Assembly: GCF_007829875.1 (NCBI RefSeq)
Contig: NZ_VIWV01000001.1
Span: 5,488,501 to 5,552,500, forward strand
Direction of reading: 5' to 3'
Source of the DNA: Streptomyces capillispiralis
Lineage (GTDB): Bacteria > Actinomycetota > Actinomycetes > Streptomycetales > Streptomycetaceae
Length of the DNA: 64,000 nucleotides
Positions 26,611 to 34,258 of this stretch are shown piece by piece. Position numbers and translations under genes: made by a program. Positions within the stretch are counted from its first letter, which is position 1. Each line of letters begins with the position of its first letter. The notes under the pieces were generated by a model that was not told the origin of the DNA, searched no databases, and worked only from the letters and a program-made list of their open reading frames with translations.

Positions 26611-27027
26611 TCAGTACCAGCCGTTGGACTGCCAGAAGCTCCAGGCGTCGCAGGCGCTGCCGTAGCGGTCCTTCATGTAGTCCAGACCCCACTCGATCTG
26701 GGTGGCGGGGTTGGTCCTCCAGTCGGAGCCGGCCGAGGCCATCTTGGAGGCCGGCAGGGCCTGGACCAGGCCGTACGCGCCGCTGGAGGCGTTGGTGGCG
26801 GTGGGGTTCCAGCTGCTCTCGTGCTGGACGATCTTCGAGAAGCACTGGTACTCGGCCGAGTTGCCGATCATCTTCTTCGCGGTCGCCTGGGCCGAGGCGG
26901 TGCCCGTGGTCGCGGCCTGCGCGGGCGCGGCGGCGATCAGCGTGCCGCAGGTGGCGGCGGCCAGAGCGGCGCCGGCGAGGGCCTTCTTCGGGGTGGCGAC
27001 GGTGCGGAGGACGGAAGCGGCGGACAC
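26611..27027 (-). CDS. Small secreted transglycosylase/lysozyme-like (SLT) protein
   Basis: A 138-residue exported protein. Signal peptide about 1-40 (KKALAGAALAAATCGTLI, cleavage after AQA). The mature domain resembles bacterial SLT muramidases: catalytic Glu in IVQHESSWNP, the ASSGAYGLVQALPASKM block, and terminal SFWQSNGWY. It should cut peptidoglycan glycan strands, perhaps in growth or spore germination. GTG 27027 follows AAAGG by 7 bp; longer frames have no ribosome site. The long leader holds the AATCCCGGGATT palindrome. Confidence 0.9.
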   Translation of the reverse strand: MSAASVLRTVATPKKALAGAALAAATCGTLIAAAPAQAATTGTASAQATAKKMIGNSAEYQCFSKIVQHESSWNPTATNASSGAYGLVQALPASKMASAGSDWRTNPATQIEWGLDYMKDRYGSACDAWSFWQSNGWY

Positions 27028-27160
27028 AGGCGGCCTTTCGGTCGGAAGCAGGGAGGTCACGTATGCGTGCCGGACGCCACGGGAGTGCGGCGGGTGACAT
27101 GCGACGGCGCCGCGGCCCGTGGGGGGCACGTCGGCGCCTGGCGACTGCTCCACAGAAACA

Positions 27161-27172
27161 AATCCCGGGATT
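27161..27172. promoter_or_regulatory. Perfect 12-bp palindrome upstream of SLT gene
   Basis: AATCCCGGGATT, located about 135 bp before the GTG of the leftward SLT gene, within the only A+T-rich segment of the leader (flanked on that strand by GGACA and TTGTTTC). A candidate operator or promoter element. The surrounding leader does not match the c-di-AMP (ydaO) riboswitch core that controls other actinobacterial wall hydrolases. Confidence 0.4.
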
Positions 27173-27353
27173 GTCCGCAAAGGTCCCTTTTACTAAGCCG
27201 GGTCGCAGGGCCGGCCCCGTGCACGTGCAGCGGGCGGGGTACGGGGGGCGGGGGGCGCCCTGCGCCGAACCGCGCGGCTACGGCCCCGGTTCGTATGTGA
27301 CGCGGGTCATGTGGGGTGCTTCACCCACTCGGTCACGGGGAGCGCGCGGGGCC

Positions 27354-28190
27354 TCACCGAGGGGTGTCCGCGAAGGTGACCGGCGCCTCGAAAGCCGCCC
27401 TCCGGGTGGCCCGGCGCAGGGCCTTGAGGAGCGGGGTGCCGAGGACGGCCGTCAGGACCACGGTGACCAGCGCGCGGCCCAGGTCCCAGCCGAGGGAGGT
27501 CGCCAGGCAGTAGGCGAGGAAGCGGGCCAGGTTGGTGGGGAGCGGGGCGTCGGGGGAGAAGGAGATGTTCGAGGCGAGGGCGGACATGAAGGGCCAGCCC
27601 GCCATGTTCATCACCGTGCCGTAGGCGAAGGCGGCCAGGAAGCCGTACGCCGCGAGCAGGCAGAGTTCCGCGCGGCCCCGCAGGCGGTCGGCGCCCGGCA
27701 GCAGCCCCGCGCCCATCGTGAACCAGCCCATCGCCAGCATCTGGAACGGAAGCCACGGCCCGACACCGCCCGTGAGCAGGGCGGACGCGAACATCGTCAC
27801 CGAGCCGAGGACGAAGCCGAAGCCCGGCCCGAGGACCCGGCCGCTGAGGACCATGAGGAAGAACATGGGCTCCAGTCCGGCCGTGCCCGCGCCGATGGGG
27901 CGCAGTGCCGCGCCCGTGGCGGCGAGGACACCGAGCATCGCCACCGCCTTGGGGCCCAGACCGGACTCGGAGATCGTCGCCGCCACGACCGCGACCAGGA
28001 GGACGAGCAGTCCGGCGAAGAGCCACGGCGCGTCCTGGGCGTGGGCGTTCAGCGTGGAGGCGGGCGGGGCGAGGAAGGGCCAGCCGAAACCGGCCACGCC
28101 CACCGCGCTGACCAGGGCCAGGGCCAGCAGGGAGCGCGGGCCCAGGCGGATGGCGCGGGCCTGGCGTTCCGTGGGGCGCGCGGGGGTCAT
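27354..28190 (-). CDS. ECF transporter S component (probable cobalamin/corrinoid)
   Basis: A 278-residue membrane protein with about six to seven hydrophobic segments of the ECF S-component type (GRVLGPGFGFVLGSVTMFASALL resembles the conserved glycine-rich coupling segment, and FQMLAMGWFTMGAGLLPG follows). It is the substrate-binding part of an energy-coupling factor importer. Because the operon is led by a cobalamin riboswitch, the substrate is probably B12 or a precursor. ATG 28190 overlaps the stop of the ATPase gene (ATGA), the last of five coupled genes. Confidence 0.88.
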   Translation of the reverse strand: MTPARPTERQARAIRLGPRSLLALALVSAVGVAGFGWPFLAPPASTLNAHAQDAPWLFAGLLVLLVAVVAATISESGLGPKAVAMLGVLAATGAALRPIGAGTAGLEPMFFLMVLSGRVLGPGFGFVLGSVTMFASALLTGGVGPWLPFQMLAMGWFTMGAGLLPGADRLRGRAELCLLAAYGFLAAFAYGTVMNMAGWPFMSALASNISFSPDAPLPTNLARFLAYCLATSLGWDLGRALVTVVLTAVLGTPLLKALRRATRRAAFEAPVTFADTPR

Positions 28191-29851
28191 CGCAGTGCCT
28201 CGCGGACCTGGGAGACCGTGAGCCAGTGCTGCGGGGCGAGGATCTTCGCCACCTGCGGGGCGAAGGACGGGGACGCCACGACCACCTCGGCCGCCGGACC
28301 GTCCGCGATCACCTCGCCCTCGGCGAGCAGGACCACCCGGTGGGCGAGTTCCGCCGCCAGTTCCACGTCGTGCGTGGCCATGATGATCGCGTGTCCCTCG
28401 GCGGCCAGCCCGCGCAGGATCGTCACCAGGCGGGCCTTCGCCGCGTAGTCCAGGCCGCGGGTGGGCTCGTCCAGGAGCAGCAGGGGCGGGCGGGCGGTGA
28501 GGACGACGGCCAGGGCGAGGGTGAGGCGCTGGCCCTCGGAGAGGTCGCGGGGGTGGGTGTCGTCGGCGACCCGGGGGAGGAGGTCGGAGAGCAGGGCGCG
28601 GCAGGTGCCGGGGGGTGCGCCCGCGTCGTCGTCGGCGGCCGCGCACTCCGCCGCGACCGTGTCGGCGTAGAGGAGGTCGCGGGGTTCCTGCGGGACGAGG
28701 CCGACGCGGCGGACCAGGTCGCGGGGGCGGGTGCGGTGCGGGACGGCGTCGCCGGTGCGGACCGAGCCCGAGAACGGTTCGACGAGGCCCACGAGGGCGC
28801 TGAGCAGGGTGGACTTTCCGGCGCCGTTGCGGCCCATGAGGGCAATGGTCTCGCCCGCGGTGACGGTCAGGTCGACGTGGCGCAGGGCCTGGACGCGGTC
28901 GCGGCGGACGGCGAGGGAGCGGACGTCGGCCACGGGGACGGCGGCGGCGGTGTCCGGGCCGGTGCGCCGGAACAGGCGCCGGCCGCGGGCGGGCGCGGGC
29001 GGCGGGGGCGCGGTGTCGTCCCGCCGGGGGGCGCGGCCGGTCAGGCGGTCGCGCAGGGGGGCCGCCCGGCGGCGGGCGTCGCGCACCGTCAGGGGCAGGG
29101 GCGACCAGCCCGCCAGGCGGCCCAGGTCCACCACCGGGGGGACGACGGGCGACACCGCCATCACCTCCGCCGGGGCGCCGAGGAGGGGGCGTTCACCGGG
29201 GCCGGGCAGCAGCACCACCTGGTCGGCGTACTGGATGACGCGTTCCAGTCGGTGTTCGGCCATGAGGACCGTGGTGCCGAGGTCGTGGACGAGGCGCTGG
29301 AGGACGGCGAGGACCTCCTCGGCCGCAGCGGGGTCGAGGGCGGACGTCGGTTCGTCGAGGACCAGGACGTGGGGGTGCGGGGTGAGGACCGAGCCGATGG
29401 CGACGCGCTGCTGCTGGCCGCCGGAGAGGGTGGACAGGGGGCGGTCGCGCAGACCGGAGAGGCCGAGGAGGTCGAGGGTCTCCTCGACCCGGCGGCGCAT
29501 CACGGCCGGGGGCAGGCCCAGCGACTCCATGCCGTAGGCGAGTTCGTCCTCCACCGTGTCCGTCACGAAGTGGGAGAGCGGGTCCTGGCCCACCGTCCCG
29601 ACCACGTCGGCGAGTTCACGCGGCTTGTGGGTGCGGGTGTCCCGTCCGGCGACCGTGACCCGGCCGCGCAGGGTACCGCCGGTGAAGTGCGGGACCAGGC
29701 CGCTCACCGCGCCGAGCACCGTGGACTTGCCGACGCCGGACGGGCCGGCCAGGAGCACCAGTGCGCCCTCGGGGACCTCGAAGTCGACATCCCGGACGGT
29801 GGGTCCGGGCGTTCCGTCGTAGGTCACCGACACGTTCTCGAAGCGGATCAC
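28187..29851 (-). CDS. ECF transporter ATPase (two fused ABC ATP-binding domains)
   Basis: A 554-residue protein with two ABC ATPase domains. Domain 1: Walker A GPSGVGKST (about 36), signature LSGGQQQR, Walker B VLVLDEPTSALDP, H-loop AEHR. Domain 2: Walker A GRNGAGKST (about 341), shortened signature LSEGQ, Walker B LLLLDEPTRGLDY, H-loop ATHD. This is the fused A-A' form of ECF EcfA1/EcfA2, powering uptake. GTG 29851 overlaps the stop of the T-component gene (GTGA). Confidence 0.95.
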   Translation of the reverse strand: MIRFENVSVTYDGTPGPTVRDVDFEVPEGALVLLAGPSGVGKSTVLGAVSGLVPHFTGGTLRGRVTVAGRDTRTHKPRELADVVGTVGQDPLSHFVTDTVEDELAYGMESLGLPPAVMRRRVEETLDLLGLSGLRDRPLSTLSGGQQQRVAIGSVLTPHPHVLVLDEPTSALDPAAAEEVLAVLQRLVHDLGTTVLMAEHRLERVIQYADQVVLLPGPGERPLLGAPAEVMAVSPVVPPVVDLGRLAGWSPLPLTVRDARRRAAPLRDRLTGRAPRRDDTAPPPPAPARGRRLFRRTGPDTAAAVPVADVRSLAVRRDRVQALRHVDLTVTAGETIALMGRNGAGKSTLLSALVGLVEPFSGSVRTGDAVPHRTRPRDLVRRVGLVPQEPRDLLYADTVAAECAAADDDAGAPPGTCRALLSDLLPRVADDTHPRDLSEGQRLTLALAVVLTARPPLLLLDEPTRGLDYAAKARLVTILRGLAAEGHAIIMATHDVELAAELAHRVVLLAEGEVIADGPAAEVVVASPSFAPQVAKILAPQHWLTVSQVREALR

Positions 29852-31038
29852 GACGGCTCCTTGCGGGTGTTCGCGGCATCGGGGGCGGAGGTCTCGGAGG
29901 CGGGGGGCTCGGGCGCGGGGGTGAGGAAGGCGGGGAGCAGGCCGAGCAGGACGGCCGCCGCCGGCCACAGCGGGAGGGCCGGTGCGACGAGCGGGACCAC
30001 CCCCGGATGCAGGGCCGCCGGGTCGCGGGACGCGGCGAGGGCCAGCAGGGCGGCGACCGCCGCTCCGGAGGCGGACACCAGCCAGGCCCGGACGTCCCAG
30101 CGGTCGGGGCGGTACCGGGTGCGCAGGGTGCGACGGCCGCCCAGCCACAGACCCGCGAGGGCGGCGGCCACGCCGGCCAGGAGGACGGGGAGCCCGTAGG
30201 TGCCGCCCTCGGCGGTGAGCAGCCCGTACGTTCCGGCGCAGACGCCGAGCAGACCGCCGAGGGTGAGGGCGGCGGTGGTACGGCGGACGGCGGGCGGGAC
30301 CTCGGCGGTACGGCCGTAACCGCGCGCGTCCATCGCGGCGGCGAGGGCGACCGAGCGCTCCAACGCGCCCTCCAGCACCGGGAGTCCCACGTGCAGCAGA
30401 CCGCGTACGCCCTTGTCGGGGCGGCCGCGCAGACGGCGGGCGGAACGCAGGCGCCGCACGTCGGCGATCAGGTTCGGCGCGAAGGTCAGCGCCACGACGA
30501 CGGCCACGCCCAGTTCGTACAGGGCGCCGGGAAGGGACTTGAGGAGGCGGGAGGGGCTGGCGAGGGCGTTCGCCGCGCCGACGCAGATGAGGAGCGTGGC
30601 GAGTTTCAGACCGTCGTAGAGGGCGAAGACGAGGGCCTCGGCGGTGACGTCGCCGCCGAGGCGGATGCCCTGGGCCCAGTGGGGGAGGGGGACTTCGGGG
30701 AGGGCGAGGAGGACGTGGGTGCCGGGGATGGGCGAGCCGAGGACGACGGCGAAGGCCAGGCGGATGAGGAGGACGGCGAGGGCGAGCTTGACGAAGGCGC
30801 CGTAGGAGCGGGACCAGGGAGTGTGGGGGCGGCGGGTCGCCACGACGTAGGCGGAGACGGTGATGAGGAGGGCGAGGAGGAGGGGGTTGGTGGTGCGGGT
30901 GGCCGCGGTGCCGAGGGCGAGGGACCAGAGCCACCAGGCGCCCGGGTGGAGGGAGGCGGCGCGGGGCCGCCGGGGGCCGCCGCGCCCACCCGTGCCGCCC
31001 TGGAGGGACGCCCGCTCGCCGTTGCGTGCGTCAGGCAC
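29848..31038 (-). CDS. ECF transporter T component (CbiQ/EcfT-like)
   Basis: A 396-residue membrane protein with an EcfT/CbiQ core and several extra C-terminal membrane segments. The coupling motifs are visible: RRLRSARRLRGR and the (A/S)RG motif in AAMDARGYGR (about 235), which contact the ATPases. It holds the S component and ATPases together. The C-terminal extension (about 260-380) is longer than in typical EcfT proteins. GTG 31038 overlaps the upstream gene by 8 bp. Confidence 0.93.
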   Translation of the reverse strand: MPDARNGERASLQGGTGGRGGPRRPRAASLHPGAWWLWSLALGTAATRTTNPLLLALLITVSAYVVATRRPHTPWSRSYGAFVKLALAVLLIRLAFAVVLGSPIPGTHVLLALPEVPLPHWAQGIRLGGDVTAEALVFALYDGLKLATLLICVGAANALASPSRLLKSLPGALYELGVAVVVALTFAPNLIADVRRLRSARRLRGRPDKGVRGLLHVGLPVLEGALERSVALAAAMDARGYGRTAEVPPAVRRTTAALTLGGLLGVCAGTYGLLTAEGGTYGLPVLLAGVAAALAGLWLGGRRTLRTRYRPDRWDVRAWLVSASGAAVAALLALAASRDPAALHPGVVPLVAPALPLWPAAAVLLGLLPAFLTPAPEPPASETSAPDAANTRKEPS

Positions 31039-31672
31039 GGCGGCGGGTTTGCCAGAAGGCCGCTGCGCCGAGGAGGGCCACCACCGCGATTCCGGCCGCG
31101 AGGCCCAGGGAGGGACCCGAGCCGGATTCCTCCCGCTCGTCGGCGGGGGACGGGGCCGGCTCCGTCGGTATCCGCTCGATCTGCTCGCCGCAGCCCTTCC
31201 CCGGGTAGCCCGTGATGGCGCACAGCAGGGCGTTGGTGTCGTAGCGGAGGGGCGCGGCGACCGAGGCCAGGGCCTCGGACGTGGTCGCGTCCGGGGGGAC
31301 CTGCGCGCAGGCCGTGCGGCGGGACGGCGGGGTCTCGCCGGGCGGGGCGTCCGCCGGGGTGCCGAAGTCGATGACCAGGGCCACGCGCTTGCTGCCCTCC
31401 CGCGCCGGGGTCCTGGCGCAGACGGTGGCGAAGTCGGCGGTGCCGCGGGGCTTCGCCGCGTCGGCGGAGTCCTCGCTGACGGCGAAGCGGAAGCCCTGGA
31501 CGTCGCCGTCGGCGGGGCGGACCAGCGAGGGGCCCTGGGTGGCGTACGTCCAGGTTGCGCCGTCCCGTTCCCAGAACGACCAGTAGCGGTAGCCGGCGGC
31601 CTGCGCCTGGCCGGCGCCCGCCGACAGGAGCAGGAGCCCGGCCAGGAACAGCGGGGCCGCCCGGCGGATCAC
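31031..31672 (-). CDS. SCO2322-family membrane-anchored exported protein
   Basis: A 213-residue protein with signal peptide (about 1-26, ends AQAAG), a beta-rich domain and a C-terminal membrane segment plus basic tail (about 190-213, ending FWQTRRRA). The N-terminal motif YRYWSFWERDGATW...DGDVQGFRF resembles the YW..., ...DGD(V/I)xxW(R/K) pattern of DUF4430, the C-terminal domain family of transcobalamin/intrinsic factor; I regard this as suggestive only. Four cysteines may pair. GTG 31672 overlaps the upstream stop (GTGA). Cobalamin-regulated, hence a candidate extracellular B12-binding partner. Confidence 0.85.
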   Translation of the reverse strand: MIRRAAPLFLAGLLLLSAGAGQAQAAGYRYWSFWERDGATWTYATQGPSLVRPADGDVQGFRFAVSEDSADAAKPRGTADFATVCARTPAREGSKRVALVIDFGTPADAPPGETPPSRRTACAQVPPDATTSEALASVAAPLRYDTNALLCAITGYPGKGCGEQIERIPTEPAPSPADEREESGSGPSLGLAAGIAVVALLGAAAFWQTRRRA

Positions 31673-32898
31673 GGCTGCTGCCGCTTCGTACGTCCGCTGA
31701 TCAGGAACCCGATGCCGATACCGGCGACCAGGCAGACGCCGACGAACCACCAGACACCGAAGCCGGAGCCGGATTCGTCCTTCTTCTCGTCCTTCGTCTC
31801 GTCCGGCTTCGGCTCCGCGGACTGCTCGGCGGCGGCCGGGCCCATCGCGCCGAGCTGCTTCACGAGGTCCGTGCCGCCGAAGGCGCGCGGGTCGGCGCCG
31901 GTCGCGTGGGCGGCGAAGATCAGCTGGGCGTAGGCGGCCGGGCCGCTCTGCGCGGCCCAGTCGGCGGCGTTCTTCTCCAGCCAGGCGACGGACTTCTCCG
32001 CCTGCCCGGTGGCGCCCTGTGCGGCGAGCGCGACGACCGCGTCGGCGGTGTTGCCGTAGTCGGGCTGGTCCTCGGCGCCGGGGAGGGCGGAGACGAGGTG
32101 GGCGTCCTCGGCGAGGGCGTCGGCGAGGTAGGCGGCACCGTTGGCGGCGGCCTGCTCGGGGCCGTCGGCCTTCTCGCAGGCGGCGTCCTCGGCCCCGCCC
32201 TTGCCGGGTTCGACGGCCAGGCCCGCGCCGAGCGCGCCGAGCACGCCCGCCGCCGTCGCGTCCGCGTTGGCGGCCAGTTCGCCCTTCTTACCGGGCTGGA
32301 AGGCGAAGGCGCCCGCGCCGTCCCCCTCGCAGGGCAGCGCCAGCTTCAGCAGGGCGTCGTAGGGGGACCTGCCGTCCTTCTTCACCTCGGCCGGCTTCTC
32401 CCCGGCGGCGGCGAGCGCGCCGATGACGAGGGAGGTGGAGTTGGTGTCGCCGGCGCCGCCCGCCGTGTAGCCCCAGCTGCCGTCCTCGTTCTGCACGGAC
32501 TTCAGCCAGTCGACGGCCTTCTCGGTCACGTCGTCGTGGCCGCCGAGCGCGGCGAGGGCCTGGACGGCGGCGGCCGTCTGGTTGGTGTCGGCCATCGTTT
32601 TGGCGCCGCACGGCGTGGAGGTGTCGGCGCGGTACGGGGCGAAGGAGCCGTCGGCGCACTGCTGCCCGGCCAGCCAGTCGACGGTGGCCCGCGGCGGCTC
32701 GACGCCCACCGTGTGCTGCGCGAGCAGGGCGAGCGACTGGCGCCAGACGCCGTCGTACTGCGGGTCGCCGTCGCCGTACAGGGCGGAGGGCAGCGCCGGG
32801 GACGGCGCGGGGGACGGGGAGGTGTCGGCGGCGGCCGGAGTGGCGGCGCCGATCACGACGGCGGCGGCCAGGACCGCGGCGCTGCGGAGGACGTTCAT
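31669..32898 (-). CDS. Exported membrane-anchored alpha/alpha-barrel protein (squalene-cyclase-like repeats)
   Basis: A 409-residue protein with signal peptide (1-24), then repeats of the prenyltransferase/squalene-cyclase type (VDWLAGQQCADGSFAPY, WLKSVQNEDGSWGY, SVAWLEKNAADWAAQSG), a charged linker and one C-terminal membrane segment (about 378-400). Alpha6/alpha6 barrels of this kind also form the main domain of intrinsic factor and transcobalamin. First gene of the riboswitch-controlled ECF operon, so a surface corrinoid-binding protein is a reasonable hypothesis. ATG 32898 with an AGGGAAGG upstream, spacing long. No catalytic DxDD motif, so it is not a terpene cyclase. Confidence 0.88.
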   Translation of the reverse strand: MNVLRSAAVLAAAVVIGAATPAAADTSPSPAPSPALPSALYGDGDPQYDGVWRQSLALLAQHTVGVEPPRATVDWLAGQQCADGSFAPYRADTSTPCGAKTMADTNQTAAAVQALAALGGHDDVTEKAVDWLKSVQNEDGSWGYTAGGAGDTNSTSLVIGALAAAGEKPAEVKKDGRSPYDALLKLALPCEGDGAGAFAFQPGKKGELAANADATAAGVLGALGAGLAVEPGKGGAEDAACEKADGPEQAAANGAAYLADALAEDAHLVSALPGAEDQPDYGNTADAVVALAAQGATGQAEKSVAWLEKNAADWAAQSGPAAYAQLIFAAHATGADPRAFGGTDLVKQLGAMGPAAAEQSAEPKPDETKDEKKDESGSGFGVWWFVGVCLVAGIGIGFLISGRTKRQQP

Positions 32899-32944
32899 GA
32901 TCGGCGGGTGCCTTCCCTGCGACAGGGCCGGGCAGCGCGGGACA

Positions 32945-33118
32945 CCCCGGCGGCTCGGCTCCGTATGCCTCGACGGTGCCGTGCACCGGCGGAGCGCCGG
33001 GCACGTGAGCCGGTCACGACCGTGCGGGGCAGTCCGGCTCACCGTCGGGCGGACGGTTCACGGTTGCGGGTCAGCGCCGGAATTGCACCGGCTTCCCCCC
33101 GTACGGGTGTGATGACGA
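32945..33118 (-). promoter_or_regulatory. Cobalamin (AdoCbl) riboswitch
   Basis: On the minus strand the leader contains GGGGGGAAGCCGGTGCAA (33104-33087), TTCCGGCGCTGACCCGC and AACCGTGA, the conserved core of cobalamin riboswitches, and a B12-box-like GGCATACGGAGCCGAGCCG at 32969-32951. Spacing to the ATG at 32898 allows ribosome-site sequestration. It should turn off the downstream ECF operon when cobalamin is plentiful. Core is unmistakable; exact ends are approximate. Confidence 0.92.
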
Positions 33119-33125
33119 CCCCGAC

Positions 33126-33154
33126 ACTCTACCCGCCCGTAGGAAAGGGGTCAG
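33126..33154 (-). promoter_or_regulatory. Vegetative promoter for the cobalamin-riboswitch operon
   Basis: On the minus strand, -35 CTGACC (33154-33149), 17-bp spacer, -10 TAGAGT (33131-33126). Transcription would start near 33119, just ahead of the aptamer. The match to the Streptomyces HrdB consensus (TTGACN/TAGANT) is good. The rest of the gap to 33371 (33155-33371) looks coding-like in composition but contains no convincing gene. Confidence 0.7.
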
Positions 33155-33371
33155 GGGGGCCTCGGACCCGGACTTCACGGTCATGACGGTGCCGCTGCCG
33201 TCCCAGGGTGGGCGATCCGGGCGTGCCGCTCGCCCGCCACGGTGCCGCCGTCGCCGCGAACCACCCGGGTGAAGAGGGGCAACCGTTCGCGCGGGGTGGG
33301 TTCGGTGTCGCCGCGGACAGTCCGGCAGTCCGTGCGGGAGGGGTCGTACCGGAAGGCCGTCGAGGGTTTCG

Positions 33372-34052
33372 TCAGCGGGGGCGGGGTGCCTCGGGGGCCG
33401 TCAGGTCCATCAGACGGCACACCGTCTCGATGTCGGTCCTGACCTGGGCGATGGAGGCGCGGCCCGAAAGCCAGGTGATCAGGGCCGAGTGCCAGGTGTG
33501 CTCGATGACGCGGACCGCGGAGAGCTGGTCCGGCGTGGGATCGGTGAGCCCCATGGCGTCCAGGATGATCATCGTGGTCTGGCGGGAGACCTGGTCGACC
33601 TCCGGACTCACGCTGCGGTCCGCGAACGTCAGCGCCCGCACCATCGCGTCGGCCAGCTGCGGCTCGCGCTGGAGCGCGCGGAAGGCCCGCAGCAGGGTCT
33701 CCGCCACCCGCTCGGCCGCGGTCTCACCGGCCGGCGGCTTCTTCCGCAGCGTCCCGTGCATGTGCTCCAGCTGGTCCTGCATCGTGGCGACCAGCAGATG
33801 GATCTTGGACGGGAAGTAGCGGTACAGCGTGCCGAGCGCCACCTGGGAGGACTCCGCCACCTCGCGCATCTGCACCGCGTCGAAGCCGCCCCGGCAGGCC
33901 AGCTGGGCGCACGCGTGGAGGATGCGGCGCCGGCGCGCCTCCTGCCGCTCGGTGAGCGGGGAGGCCTGGGAGGCCGGAGAGGCCTGCGAGGTGCGCGTGG
34001 TGCCGGCGCCGGCCGCCTTGGTCGCCTGACCCCTGTGGGCTTCCGCGGGCAT
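33372..34052 (-). CDS. TetR-family regulator, KstR-like
   Basis: A 226-residue TetR repressor. The HTH (about 43-90: ILHACAQLACRGGFDAVQMREVAESSQVALGTLYRYFPSK is longer than quoted motifs) and the ligand-domain segments (MVRALTFADRSVSPEVDQV, WHSALITWLSGRASIAQV) closely resemble mycobacterial KstR, the repressor of cholesterol-catabolism genes that responds to a steroid-CoA. Here the target is probably the divergent glycosyltransferase operon. ATG 34052 is used; the first 30 residues are low complexity. Ligand in Streptomyces is unknown; a fatty- or steroid-acyl-CoA is a guess. Confidence 0.9.
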   Translation of the reverse strand: MPAEAHRGQATKAAGAGTTRTSQASPASQASPLTERQEARRRRILHACAQLACRGGFDAVQMREVAESSQVALGTLYRYFPSKIHLLVATMQDQLEHMHGTLRKKPPAGETAAERVAETLLRAFRALQREPQLADAMVRALTFADRSVSPEVDQVSRQTTMIILDAMGLTDPTPDQLSAVRVIEHTWHSALITWLSGRASIAQVRTDIETVCRLMDLTAPEAPRPR

Positions 34053-34190
34053 GGGTCCCGTCCGTGACAATCGGTGAGGGTGGATGATCAGACAGCATGG
34101 CACGCCGTCCGTCGTGGCGTGAATCACCTGATCCACTGCTCACACCGCGGCTACCTGCCGGTAGATTCGGATCCTCCGAACGATCAACTC

Positions 34191-34204
34191 TGAAACTTGT
34201 TCTA
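34191..34204. promoter_or_regulatory. KstR-like operator
   Basis: TGAAACTTGTTCTA matches the KstR consensus TAGAACNNGTTCTA at 10 of 12 fixed positions. It lies in the 206-bp region between the TetR gene and the divergent glycosyltransferase gene, 55 bp before the latter's GTG, where it could control both. Confidence 0.6.
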
Positions 34205-34258
34205 GATTGGCGTCCCGTCGTAATCTCGCGGGACAGCGCAGGCAGAAGGGGGCCCAGA

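Noticed and set aside
27028..27180. ydaO c-di-AMP riboswitch before the SLT gene
   Set aside because: Expected conserved core blocks (GGGGAACC/GGGGUGAA type) are not present.
28226..30199. 657-residue plus-strand frame opposite the ECF ATPase gene
   Set aside because: Overlaps clear ATPase motifs on the other strand, has glycine/valine-rich nonsense composition and no ribosome site.
31669..32898. Terpene (squalene-hopene) cyclase
   Set aside because: Signal peptide, membrane anchor at the C-terminus and lack of the DxDD acid motif exclude a normal cyclase.
33181..33420. 79-residue minus-strand frame between riboswitch promoter and TetR gene
   Set aside because: No ribosome site, overlaps the KstR-like gene start of the frame, no recognisable domain; could be a remnant but evidence is too thin.
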